Positions 7,911-15,593 of a stretch of DNA of 15,685 nt are shown here, piece by piece. The DNA comes from CAZQDP01 sp964592375. Its GTDB lineage: Bacteria; Bacillota; Clostridia; RUG12999. Each line of letters begins with the position of its first letter. Position 1 is the first letter of the stretch. The DNA lies in assembly GCA_964592375.1 (NCBI GenBank), contig CAZQDP010000060.1, positions 1-15,685 of the forward strand. Reading direction: 5' to 3'. The notes under the pieces were generated by a model, which did no database searches, was not told where the DNA came from, and worked only from the letters and a program-made list of their open reading frames with translations. The position numbers and the translations under genes were made by a program.

Positions 7911-8017
7911 TATATCTATGCACCCAAGTATTGGCGGAATGTGTTTGGAAATTTTGTAGTGCAAGAAGACAGACCAACCATTTAATTGCGTTGGACATAA
8001 AACGAAATTTCTTTTAA

Positions 8018-8046
8018 AGCTGTGGCATATGATTTTTGCCACAGCT
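8018..8046 (+). terminator. Hairpin terminator after the DUF4838 gene
   Basis: A perfect 10-bp stem (AGCTGTGGCA pairing with TGCCACAGCT) encloses a 9-nt loop. It is followed by GTTCTATTTTC, a broken T-tract. It probably ends transcription from the rnf/DUF4838 unit. Efficiency may be partial because the T-tract is imperfect. Confidence 0.65.
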
Positions 8047-8106
8047 GTTCTATTTTCATCTATTTCTTCGTAAATATGAATAATTTATTAATTTTACTAA
8101 TTTCAA

Positions 8107-8135
8107 TTGAATTTTTTTCTTAATTATGATAAAAT
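8107..8135 (+). promoter_or_regulatory. Predicted sigma-A promoter of the Clp ATPase gene
   Basis: TTGAAT (8107-8112) and TAAAAT (8130-8135) are 17 bp apart, and a TG at 8127-8128 makes an extended -10. Transcription would begin near 8142, a short leader before the GTG start at 8163. I saw no CtsR direct repeat (GGTCAAA type) and no CIRCE inverted repeat next to it, so the usual heat-shock control of Clp genes is not evident. Confidence 0.65.
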
Positions 8136-8162
8136 CTATTGTGTATGGAAGGAAGTGATGAA

Positions 8163-10445
8163 GTGCTGTGTAGTAGATGCAAAAAAAAGATCGCTGTTAT
8201 TTACGTAACCAAAATGGAAGGCGAAAAACAAACGAACGAAGGCTTATGCATGTCCTGCGCGAAGGATCTTGGCATCAAGCCGGTTGACGATATGTTGCAG
8301 CAAATGGGTCTTGACCCTCATATGATAGAAGAAGGCATGAATGAGCTGATGGAAAGCAATCCCGAGCTTGCGCAGCAATTGGAGCAAATACCCGATGGTA
8401 CTGCCCCTAACTTTGATTTTATTCATCGAATTTTTGCAAAAAGCGGCTTTGAGCAGGAGGATGGACCGGGGGAGGAAAAATCCACTCAAACCGGTCAGCG
8501 TCCGCCGAAAGAGAAGCAAGAAAAGCAGGAAAAGCAAAAAAAGCGAAAGGCGCTGGAAAGCTATGGGATTAATTTAAATCAGAAGGCACAAAATGGCCTC
8601 ATCGACCGGGTTGTGGGGCGTGAAAAAGAGATTATGAGGGTCATTCAAATCCTCAATCGGCGCACCAAAAACAATCCTGTACTTTTGGGCTCACCCGGTG
8701 TTGGCAAAACCGCCATTGCAGAAGGTCTTGCCCTACGGATTGTAGAGCAAAATGTTCCTGCCAAGCTCCTCGGATATGAGGTGTATCTTGTAGATTTTGC
8801 CGCTTTGGTTGCAGGCACGCAATTTCGTGGGCAGTTTGAAGCGAGACTGAAAAATTTACTGGACGAGGCAAAGGCACTTGGCAATATCATTCTTGTGATT
8901 GACGAAGTGCATAACATTACGGGCGCAGGTGAAGCAGAGGGCGCCATGAATGCGGCCAATATTTTAAAGCCCTCTCTTGCCAGAGGAGAAATTCAGGTTA
9001 TCGGTGCCACCACCCTGGAGGAATACCGCAAATATATTGAAAAGGACTCCGCTTTGGAACGTAGGTTTCAGCCCGTGATGGTGGATGAGCCATCTATAGA
9101 AGACAGTATAGAGATATTAAAAGGCATCAAAGGATATTATGAGAGCTACCACAAAGTCAGTATTTCTGATGACATTATACGCTCTGCCGTCATCCTATCT
9201 GAGCAGTATATTCATGATCGATTTCTGCCTGATAAGGCCATTGATATTATTGATGAATCTGCTTCCAAGGTGAATTTGAAGAACAATGGTCTCATTGAAC
9301 TTGCCGAAATTCGCCATGCACTATCGCAAGTGCAGGAGGAAAAGGAAAGTGCCATTTCCTCAGACTCAATTGAAGATTATCAAAAAGCAGCAAGTCTTAA
9401 AATAAAGGAATGTCGCTTACTAGAGCAGATTGCCGCACTGGAAAAAACATGTTGCGCCATTCCCGTCACCATAGAGGATGTTGCCGATGTGATTGAACAA
9501 TGGTCCAAAATTCCCGTTGCGAGGGTTACAGAGAGTGACAGTGATCGTCTGCTTCACTTAGAGGAGCGATTGCACAAGCGAATTGTGGGGCAAGAAAAGG
9601 CTGTGGATACGGTATCTCGTGCCATTCGCAGGCGCAGAGTTGGTCTTTCCCTCACAAAACGCCCTGTTTCCTTTATCTTTGCAGGGCCGACCGGTGTGGG
9701 GAAAACCGAGCTTGTCAAAGCCATATCTGCCAATATCTTCGGCAGTGAGGAAGCACTGATCCGGCTTGATATGTCCGAATACATGGAAAAGCATGCCGTA
9801 TCAAAAATTATCGGTTCTCCACCGGGATATGTAGGGTATGATGATGCAGGCCAGCTGACGGAAAAAGTAAGGCGCAATCCTTACTCGGTTATCCTTTTGG
9901 ATGAAATTGAAAAGGCGCATAGTGATGTGCTCAACATACTACTGCAAATTTTAGACGATGGCCGCATTACCGATAGCCACGGTAAGACCGTATATTTCCA
10001 CAATACCATTATTGTCATGACAACCAACGCAGGCTCCGATCTGAAAAGCGGCGTCATGGGCTTTGCAGGGATAGGCGAGATAGTTTCCAAATACGAGAAA
10101 ACCTTGCGAGATCTTATGCGACCGGAATTTTTAAACCGCATTGATGAAATCGTGGAGTTCCTTCCCCTAACTAGTAGCGAGCTGATGGAAGTCACCATGC
10201 TCATGCTTGGCGAACTTGAGGGCGGGCTTTTGGAACAGAATATAAAGATGACCATCACAGATAGTGCAAAGAAGTGGCTGCTCCAAAAGGGCTTTGATCC
10301 CAAATATGGCGCACGGCCTCTTCGGCGCACGATTGCAAGATATATTGAGGATAAAGCTGCCGAAATGTTCCTAAGAGGAAGTCTAAAACCCGGCGATGTG
10401 CTGAAGGTAGATGCCGGGGCAGAGGATTTAATTCTCACTGTATAA
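8163..10445 (+). CDS. ClpE/ClpC-type AAA+ unfoldase with N-terminal zinc finger
   Basis: This is a two-domain Hsp100 ATPase that should unfold proteins for ClpP. The 760-residue product starts with a zinc finger (Cys3/Cys6/Cys29/Cys32) in place of the usual Clp N-domain repeats, as in ClpE. A charged Lys/Gln-rich linker follows. D1 has Walker A GSPGVGKT (176-183) and Walker B Asp247-Glu248. A UVR/M-domain-like helical segment lies at about 400-430. D2 has Walker A GPTGVGKT (508-515) and Walker B Asp580-Glu581. A Met632-Gly633-Phe634 tripeptide sits where ClpP-binding loops carry (I/L/V)GF. The start is placed at GTG 8163: AAGGAAG (8149-8155) sits 7 nt upstream, and the resulting MLCSRC matches ClpE N-termini. 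The longer frame from TTG 8139 overlaps this Shine-Dalgarno. It is transcribed alone, between its own promoter and a terminator. Confidence 0.93.
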   Translation: MLCSRCKKKIAVIYVTKMEGEKQTNEGLCMSCAKDLGIKPVDDMLQQMGLDPHMIEEGMNELMESNPELAQQLEQIPDGTAPNFDFIHRIFAKSGFEQEDGPGEEKSTQTGQRPPKEKQEKQEKQKKRKALESYGINLNQKAQNGLIDRVVGREKEIMRVIQILNRRTKNNPVLLGSPGVGKTAIAEGLALRIVEQNVPAKLLGYEVYLVDFAALVAGTQFRGQFEARLKNLLDEAKALGNIILVIDEVHNITGAGEAEGAMNAANILKPSLARGEIQVIGATTLEEYRKYIEKDSALERRFQPVMVDEPSIEDSIEILKGIKGYYESYHKVSISDDIIRSAVILSEQYIHDRFLPDKAIDIIDESASKVNLKNNGLIELAEIRHALSQVQEEKESAISSDSIEDYQKAASLKIKECRLLEQIAALEKTCCAIPVTIEDVADVIEQWSKIPVARVTESDSDRLLHLEERLHKRIVGQEKAVDTVSRAIRRRRVGLSLTKRPVSFIFAGPTGVGKTELVKAISANIFGSEEALIRLDMSEYMEKHAVSKIIGSPPGYVGYDDAGQLTEKVRRNPYSVILLDEIEKAHSDVLNILLQILDDGRITDSHGKTVYFHNTIIVMTTNAGSDLKSGVMGFAGIGEIVSKYEKTLRDLMRPEFLNRIDEIVEFLPLTSSELMEVTMLMLGELEGGLLEQNIKMTITDSAKKWLLQKGFDPKYGARPLRRTIARYIEDKAAEMFLRGSLKPGDVLKVDAGAEDLILTV

Positions 10446-10506
10446 TCACTAAAAGCCAAATAGCGACTTTGAAAATTTAAAAAGACTTTTTTGTGGATAC
10501 TAAAAA

Positions 10507-10546
10507 GAATGCCTTTTGCATCTTGTTTTTCGTGCAAAAGGCATTC
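10507..10546. terminator. Hairpin terminator between convergent clp and sulP genes
   Basis: GAATGCCTTTTGCA (10507-10520) pairs perfectly over 14 bp with 10533-10546 across a 12-nt loop. On the minus strand the stem is followed by TTTTT (complement of 10502-10506) directly after the SulP stop, which makes it a good SulP terminator. On the plus strand the trailing sequence CTTATATTCT is poor in T, so termination of clp may be weaker. Confidence 0.8.
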
Positions 10547-10547
10547 C

Positions 10548-12278
10548 TTATATTCTCGCCATCATATTGGTGCGCGGCTTTCTTTTATGTTTCAGTGCAT
10601 TTTTCAGTTCAACAACGGACTTGGCAACGGTATAGGCTTCTTCGAAGGAGTCGTAAAACCGGTCATTCCCCAGTTTTTCCACAAAGCCCGTTTTGCTAAG
10701 CAAGGCGGTGGGTCCGCTTTGTAGTTCGGTGAGCATGAGCATAATATGATGCTTGCGACAACGCTTATTGATACGTTCAATTACATCTAGTGCAGTGGCA
10801 TCCATCATGGAAACATACTCTAATCGAAGAATTAAGACATCCGCACTATTCTTGACCTGATCCATCACATCCATAAACGTATTGGCCGCCCCAAAAAAGA
10901 GGGGGCCACTGATTTCATATACCAAAATCTGAGTAGATAGCTTTGCGTTGGATGTTCCAATGATGCTTTGCGCCTCCCCTGCCTCGTCCTCCATCATATC
11001 CATATAAAGCGGATCTACTTGGTTTACCCTTGTGGCTTCTGAGATTTTCTTAATAGAAAGGAACATGGCGAGCACCATGCCAATTTCAATCGCCACTACC
11101 AAATCAAAGATCACGGTTAGTAAAAATGTTAAAACCAAAACTGAGATATCACTCTTGGTTGATTTGAGCAATGCCCGAAAGGCTCTCCACTCACTCATAT
11201 TATATGCTACCACGAGCAAAATAGCGGAAAGACATGTCATGGGAATGAGCTTGGCATAGGGCATGAAAATGAGCATAATTAGTAGCAAAACCAAAGAATG
11301 CACGATGCCGGCAATTGGCGTTCTGCCGCCATTTTTTACATTGGCCGCAGTTCTGGCAATGGCACCGGTAGCCGGAATGGCGCCAAAGAGTGCACAGGCG
11401 ATATTGGCTGTGCCTTGGGCGATGAGCTCCATATTTGAATTGTGCTTTTTGCCGATCATCCCATCTGCTACCACTGCCGAAAGCAAAGATTCTATCCCTG
11501 CCAAAATGGCAATTGTGAGGGCAGGATGCATCAGCTCACCAATGGTTTTAAAGCTGATGTTCATGAGTGAAGGCGCAGGCAGCGTAGCGGAAATTTCGCC
11601 AAAACGACTACCAATGGTCTCCACCGGCAGATGAAAAATCTGCACAGCAAGGGTGCTGAGCACTAGGGCCACAAGCGAGCCGGGGATGGATTTATGAATT
11701 TTCGGCATGATCAGAATAACGGCAAGCGCACCAATGCCTACAAAAACCGTGGGCAAATGCAGGGTATGCATATTTGAAAAATAGCTACCCCATTTTTCAA
11801 ATAATTCGGACGGCACCTCTGATATCTGAAGCCCCAATAGGTCTTTGATTTGTGTGGACAAAAGCACCACGGCTATGCCGGCGGTAAAACCGGTTGTAAT
11901 GGGATATGGAATGTATTTTATAATACTGCCAAACCGCAGCAGCCCGAATAAAATCAACATGGCGCCGGATAGCAAGGTGGAAATAATCAGTCCCTGCATC
12001 CCATATTGCGCAATAATTCCATAAACAATGACAACAAATGCACCGGTGGGCCCGCCGATTTGCACACGGCTCCCACCCAAAAGTGAGATAAGAAAGCCGC
12101 CGATAATTGCAGTAATCAGCCCTTTTTCAGGCGATACGCCCGAGGCAATAGCGAGCGCTACCGAAAGCGGCAAGGCAATAATGGCCACAATCAGACCTGA
12201 TACGCAGTCTCTGAGCAGTTGACCTGCGCCCAGTTCCTCTCTATAGTGGGTCAAAATGGAAAACAATTTAGGCTTCAA
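10548..12278 (-). CDS. SulP-family anion transporter with STAS domain
   Basis: SulP (SLC26-like) proteins carry sulfate, bicarbonate or other anions across the cytoplasmic membrane. The 576-residue product has a hydrophobic multi-helix core with the family features LPLSVALAIASGVSPEKGL and GGPTGAF in its first 100 residues. After about residue 450 a soluble C-terminal STAS domain follows. This contains LEYVSMMDATALDVIE, where the Thr after MDA sits at the position phosphorylated in anti-sigma antagonists. The TTG at 12278 is preferred because AGGAGGA (12285-12291, complement) ends 6 nt upstream. An in-frame ATG at 12284 overlaps the end of that Shine-Dalgarno, and a longer frame reaching 12383 would run through the promoter. 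The actual anion cannot be read from sequence. It is convergent with clp and divergent from the NYN gene. Confidence 0.93.
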   Translation of the reverse strand: MKPKLFSILTHYREELGAGQLLRDCVSGLIVAIIALPLSVALAIASGVSPEKGLITAIIGGFLISLLGGSRVQIGGPTGAFVVIVYGIIAQYGMQGLIISTLLSGAMLILFGLLRFGSIIKYIPYPITTGFTAGIAVVLLSTQIKDLLGLQISEVPSELFEKWGSYFSNMHTLHLPTVFVGIGALAVILIMPKIHKSIPGSLVALVLSTLAVQIFHLPVETIGSRFGEISATLPAPSLMNISFKTIGELMHPALTIAILAGIESLLSAVVADGMIGKKHNSNMELIAQGTANIACALFGAIPATGAIARTAANVKNGGRTPIAGIVHSLVLLLIMLIFMPYAKLIPMTCLSAILLVVAYNMSEWRAFRALLKSTKSDISVLVLTFLLTVIFDLVVAIEIGMVLAMFLSIKKISEATRVNQVDPLYMDMMEDEAGEAQSIIGTSNAKLSTQILVYEISGPLFFGAANTFMDVMDQVKNSADVLILRLEYVSMMDATALDVIERINKRCRKHHIMLMLTELQSGPTALLSKTGFVEKLGNDRFYDSFEEAYTVAKSVVELKNALKHKRKPRTNMMARI

Positions 12279-12296
12279 TGCCATTCCTCCTATATT

Positions 12297-12320
12297 TGTG
12301 CACCAATACCTTTTTGCACA
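12297..12320 (-). repeat. Inverted repeat in the sulP leader
   Basis: TGTGCA (12297-12302) and TGCACA (12315-12320) are complementary 6-bp arms separated by 12 bp. They lie between the predicted sulP start site (about 12324) and the sulP Shine-Dalgarno. The pair could be an operator just downstream of the promoter, or a leader hairpin close to the ribosome-binding site. Confidence 0.35.
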
Positions 12321-12330
12321 CAATAATTTA

Positions 12331-12358
12331 ATTATATAACTGTTCTCCTTTTTGTCAA
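12331..12358 (-). promoter_or_regulatory. Predicted sigma-A promoter of sulP, perfect hexamers
   Basis: On the minus strand, consensus TTGACA (12353-12358) and consensus TATAAT (12331-12336) are separated by 16 bp. Both hexamers are exact, which predicts strong basal transcription unless a repressor acts. The start would fall near 12324, giving a leader of about 45 nt. Confidence 0.8.
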
Positions 12359-12416
12359 GAACAAAATTCTTTTTTCGGGGCAAAACGGAGAATACGAACC
12401 GATTTATGAAAATAGG

Positions 12417-12445
12417 TTGAAAAAAAATGGAATTTATGATATAGT
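12417..12445 (+). promoter_or_regulatory. Predicted sigma-A promoter of the NYN-LOTUS/topB unit
   Basis: TTGAAA (12417-12422) and TATAGT (12440-12445) are 17 bp apart, with TG at 12437-12438 giving an extended -10. The start would be near 12452. This is the only good promoter seen before topB, since the gap between the NYN gene and topB is just 28 bp. Confidence 0.7.
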
Positions 12446-12451
12446 ATAACC

Positions 12452-12545
12452 ATCAAAAAAATGTGCCGATAAATGCGGCACTGCAGTGGTAATCCTTAGG
12501 TGATCACCTTGGGCGTAGCGCCGCAGAATAAAAGGAGAGCGAACG
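12452..12545 (+). promoter_or_regulatory. Structured 5' leader of the NYN-LOTUS gene with alternative pairings
   Basis: The 94-nt leader can form a hairpin of GTGCCG (12463-12468) with CGGCAC (12476-12481) across a 7-nt loop. CTGC (12481-12484) can pair with GCAG (12523-12526), enclosing a hairpin built on the palindrome AGGTGATCACCT (12498-12509) and a small GGCG-TAG-CGCC stem (12512-12522). TGCGGC (12474-12479) is also complementary to GCCGCA (12520-12525), which would disrupt the first hairpin. The Shine-Dalgarno AAGGAG (12532-12537) lies just after these elements. No T-run follows, so any control would act on translation. I recognise no known riboswitch class. Confidence 0.4.
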
Positions 12546-13298
12546 ATGGAAGCACTCACAGATTTAAGATTAGCAGTCCTCATTGATGCCGATAATGTAC
12601 CGCCCGGAAATGTGAAGGGTATTATTGAAGAAATTGCACGCTATGGCACACCGACGTTTAAAAGAATATACGGAGATTGGACGAAGCCCAATTTATCCGG
12701 TTGGAAGTCTGTGCTGCTGGAAAACGCCATTACCCCTATTCAGCAATACGGCTACACCACAGGGAAAAACGCGACTGACAGTGCCATGATCATTGATGCC
12801 ATGGATATTTTGTATTCCGGTAGAACAGATGGCTTTTGTATTGTCTCGAGCGACAGTGATTTTACCCGCCTTGCCATACGTCTGCGTGAGGCAGGGATGA
12901 AGGTCATTGGAATTGGCGAGAAAAAAACCCCTAATTCTTTTATCGTCGCTTGTGATAAGTTTGTCTATATTGAAATTATTGATGCCGCAACCAATAAAAA
13001 GGAGAATGTCAACGCTCTGGCTATCCCAAAAAAGCAGCAGGAAGCACTTCTTAGCATTATTTCCGGTGCCATTAATGATTTGGCAGATGAAAACGGATGG
13101 GCATTTTTAGGCGAGGTCGGCAATTTGATTTTGAAAAAGCAACCGGATTTTGACCCTCGAAACTATGGGTATTTAAAGCTTACTCCTCTCATTAAAAATT
13201 TAAGCAGCTTTGAAATTGACGAGAGAAAAACTCGCAACACCAATATTAAGCATATTTATATCCGTAATAAAAGCACGGAACAACAAGATAAAAAATAA
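12546..13298 (+). CDS. NYN-domain (LabA/DUF88) nuclease with LOTUS/OST-HTH domain
   Basis: The N-terminal part (about residues 5-148) is a NYN/PIN-like ribonuclease domain. Its acidic metal-binding residues are visible in LIDADN (Asp14, Asp16), ATDSAMIIDAMD (Asp78, Asp84) and SSDSDF (Asp103, Asp105). The C-terminal part (about 164-243) fits an OST-HTH/LOTUS winged-helix, an RNA-binding domain, with the typical GWAFLGEVGN then YGYLKLTPLI. The predicted role is a metal-dependent RNase guided by RNA binding, acting in the cytosol; its targets are unknown. The ATG at 12546 has AAGGAG (12532-12537) with an 8-nt spacer. It is the first gene of a unit with topB, 28 bp upstream of the topB start, under one promoter and a structured leader. 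Confidence 0.88.
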   Translation: MEALTDLRLAVLIDADNVPPGNVKGIIEEIARYGTPTFKRIYGDWTKPNLSGWKSVLLENAITPIQQYGYTTGKNATDSAMIIDAMDILYSGRTDGFCIVSSDSDFTRLAIRLREAGMKVIGIGEKKTPNSFIVACDKFVYIEIIDAATNKKENVNALAIPKKQQEALLSIISGAINDLADENGWAFLGEVGNLILKKQPDFDPRNYGYLKLTPLIKNLSSFEIDERKTRNTNIKHIYIRNKSTEQQDKK

Positions 13299-13326
13299 AA
13301 AATAAAAAACAGACAAGGTGGCATAT

Positions 13327-15519
13327 ATGGGAAAATCTTTGGTTTTAGCAGAAAAACCTTCTGTAGGAAGAGAACTTGCGAGGGTACTTGGATGCAATGC
13401 ACGTGGCAATGGTTGCCTGATTGGCAGCAAATATATCGTGACCTGGGCGCTGGGGCATTTGGTCACTTTGGCAGACCCTGAGCATTATGGAAATCAGTAT
13501 AAAACCTGGCAGCTGGAAACCCTGCCCATGCTCCCTCAAAAGATGGAGCTGGTGGTCATGAAGGAAACGGCCGGGCAGTTTGCTGCTGTGAAGGCTTTGA
13601 TGCGTCAGGGGGATATTTCGGATCTCATTATTGCTACCGATGCAGGCCGCGAAGGCGAACTGGTGGCACGCTGGATTATAGAGAAGGTAGGCTTTAAAAA
13701 GCCCATTCGAAGATTATGGATTTCCTCGCAAACGGACAGAGCCATTAAAGAAGGATTTGCAAAATTACAAGATGGCAGGGCGTATGATAATCTTTATGCC
13801 TCTGCCCAGTGCCGCGCCCAGGCAGATTGGCTTGTTGGGCTGAACACCACCCGTGCGCTTACCTGCAAGCACAATGCGCAGCTCTCTGCCGGTCGTGTGC
13901 AAACGCCCACCTTGGCTCTCATTGTTGCCCGCGAGGAAGAAATCAGGCGCTTTGTACCCAAGGAATATGCCACAGTTGTAGCCAAACTTGGTGATTTTTC
14001 TGCCACCTGGCATGAAAACAAAACCGGGCAGACCCGCTTGTTTGATCTAGAAAAGGCACAGCAGATCGCCGCAAAGTGTAAGGGCAAGATTTTGAAGGTA
14101 ATGGATTTAAAGAAGGAGCTGAAAAGAGAAGCGCCTCCCCTGCTTTATGATCTGACCGAACTACAAAGAGATGCCAATCGGCGCTATGGCTTTTCAGCCA
14201 AAAAAACGTTAGGCATTATGCAGCAATTATATGAAATTCATAAGCTTCTCACCTATCCTCGTACCGATTCGCGCTATATCACCCAGGATATTGTTCCCAC
14301 CCTTCCCGAAAGGCTCAAAAGTATCGCTGTGGGGCCGTATGCGGAATATGCAAAGGAAATTATTCGCACCAAAGGACAAATGGCAAGGCGATGTGTGGAT
14401 AATGCGAAGGTCAGCGATCATCATGCCATTATTCCTACAGAGCAATATGTGAATTTGGGTCTTTTATCTGCGGAGGAAAAATATATTTACGACCTGGTGG
14501 TTCGGCGCTTTTTGAGTACCTTTTGCGGTGATTTTATTTATGAACAGGTCACCGTAAGCCTCATCTGTGAAGTTGAAATGTTTGGCGCCAAGGGCAAAAC
14601 GGTGCAAGCAAAGGGCTGGAAAAAGTGTTATGATAAGCAGCAGACAGAAGAAGGAGACGAAGAGGAAAAAGAACAGAATTTACCCGACCTTAAAAATGGC
14701 GCACAAATAAAAGCAGTGGATGTGACGGTGAAAAAGAGCAAAACAAAGCCCCCCGCCCGCTATACAGAGGCGACACTTTTGTCTGCCATGGAGCATCCCG
14801 GCAAGTTTATTGCCGACTCTTCCATGCGAGAGATGATGGAGCAAACCAGCGGACTTGGCACTCCGGCCACCAGAGCCGAAATCATTGAACGGTTGCTCGG
14901 TGCTTTTTATATAGAACGCAGAGGAAATGACCTGGTGCCAACCTCCAAGGGAATACAGCTCATTGATATTGTGCCCCAGGATTTAAAGGAGCCGGAACTC
15001 ACCGCAAAATGGGAACTGCAGCTATCTAAAATCAGCAAGGGAACCGTAAAGAGTGCAAAATTCATGGAGGACATACGCATTTATACCCAAAGTCTTGTGA
15101 AAAAGGTCATTGCAAATACTGCAACGTATCGGCATGACAATGCAACCAAGACAAGATGCCCCAATTGCGACCGATTTTTACTGGAGGTCAGTGGTAAGAA
15201 GGGGAAAATGCTGGTGTGCCAGGACAGAGAGTGCGGCTATCGAAAAAGCTTGTCGTTCTTATCCAATGCCCGCTGCCCCACCTGCCATAAAAAGCTTGAG
15301 ATTTTCGGCGAGGATGATAAGCAAGTGTATATTTGTCCCTGCGGCTTTCGAGAGAAGTTTGAGCGGTTTAATCAGCGCCTTGCCGATAACCATAAAAACT
15401 CTTCCAAAAAAGAAGTGGAGGAATATCTGAAACAGCAGAAAAGTCAGGCGGCGCAAACCACAGCCTTTGAGTCTGCTTTTGATGCGGCTTTTTCGGCCAT
15501 AAAGGAAAAAAACAAGTAA
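13327..15519 (+). CDS. topB: DNA topoisomerase III (type IA)
   Basis: This enzyme passes single DNA strands through a transient break and separates linked replication and recombination intermediates. The N-terminal Toprim domain has Glu9 in LAEKPSVGR and the acidic cluster DAGREGE (105-111). The catalytic tyrosine is Tyr310 in LTYPRTDSRYI. The C-terminus carries two zinc ribbons, with Cys611/614/631/636 and Cys650/653/670/672. This matches the Bacillus subtilis TopB tail in layout, and the length of 730 residues is close to that protein (about 727). ATG 13327 is chosen because AAGGTGG (13315-13321) lies 5 nt upstream; the longer frame from GTG 13318 starts inside that site. Full length and Bacillus-like, it looks chromosomal rather than plasmid-borne. 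Confidence 0.96.
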   Translation: MGKSLVLAEKPSVGRELARVLGCNARGNGCLIGSKYIVTWALGHLVTLADPEHYGNQYKTWQLETLPMLPQKMELVVMKETAGQFAAVKALMRQGDISDLIIATDAGREGELVARWIIEKVGFKKPIRRLWISSQTDRAIKEGFAKLQDGRAYDNLYASAQCRAQADWLVGLNTTRALTCKHNAQLSAGRVQTPTLALIVAREEEIRRFVPKEYATVVAKLGDFSATWHENKTGQTRLFDLEKAQQIAAKCKGKILKVMDLKKELKREAPPLLYDLTELQRDANRRYGFSAKKTLGIMQQLYEIHKLLTYPRTDSRYITQDIVPTLPERLKSIAVGPYAEYAKEIIRTKGQMARRCVDNAKVSDHHAIIPTEQYVNLGLLSAEEKYIYDLVVRRFLSTFCGDFIYEQVTVSLICEVEMFGAKGKTVQAKGWKKCYDKQQTEEGDEEEKEQNLPDLKNGAQIKAVDVTVKKSKTKPPARYTEATLLSAMEHPGKFIADSSMREMMEQTSGLGTPATRAEIIERLLGAFYIERRGNDLVPTSKGIQLIDIVPQDLKEPELTAKWELQLSKISKGTVKSAKFMEDIRIYTQSLVKKVIANTATYRHDNATKTRCPNCDRFLLEVSGKKGKMLVCQDRECGYRKSLSFLSNARCPTCHKKLEIFGEDDKQVYICPCGFREKFERFNQRLADNHKNSSKKEVEEYLKQQKSQAAQTTAFESAFDAAFSAIKEKNK

Positions 15520-15536
15520 TCTTTTGATGTACATAA

Positions 15537-15569
15537 AAGAGGTAGAAGGCACCCCGCCTTCTACCTCTT
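15537..15569. terminator. Strong bidirectional hairpin terminator after topB
   Basis: AAGAGGTAGAAGGC pairs perfectly over 14 bp with GCCTTCTACCTCTT across a 5-nt loop (ACCCC). On the plus strand it is followed by CTTTATTTTTG. On the minus strand the stem is followed by TTTATG. It therefore serves both topB and the convergent partial gene at the window end. Confidence 0.9.
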
Positions 15570-15593
15570 CTTTATTTTTGATTGATTAATTCA

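Noticed and set aside
9881..10537. Minus-strand open frame of 218 codons antisense to the clp 3' end
   Set aside because: It lies opposite conserved AAA+ D2 motifs and crosses the terminator hairpin, with no family match.
13291..13310. A-rich repeats between the NYN gene and topB, considered as a regulatory repeat or terminator
   Set aside because: They form no hairpin and are simple A/T sequence in a 28-bp gap, consistent with ordinary co-transcription.
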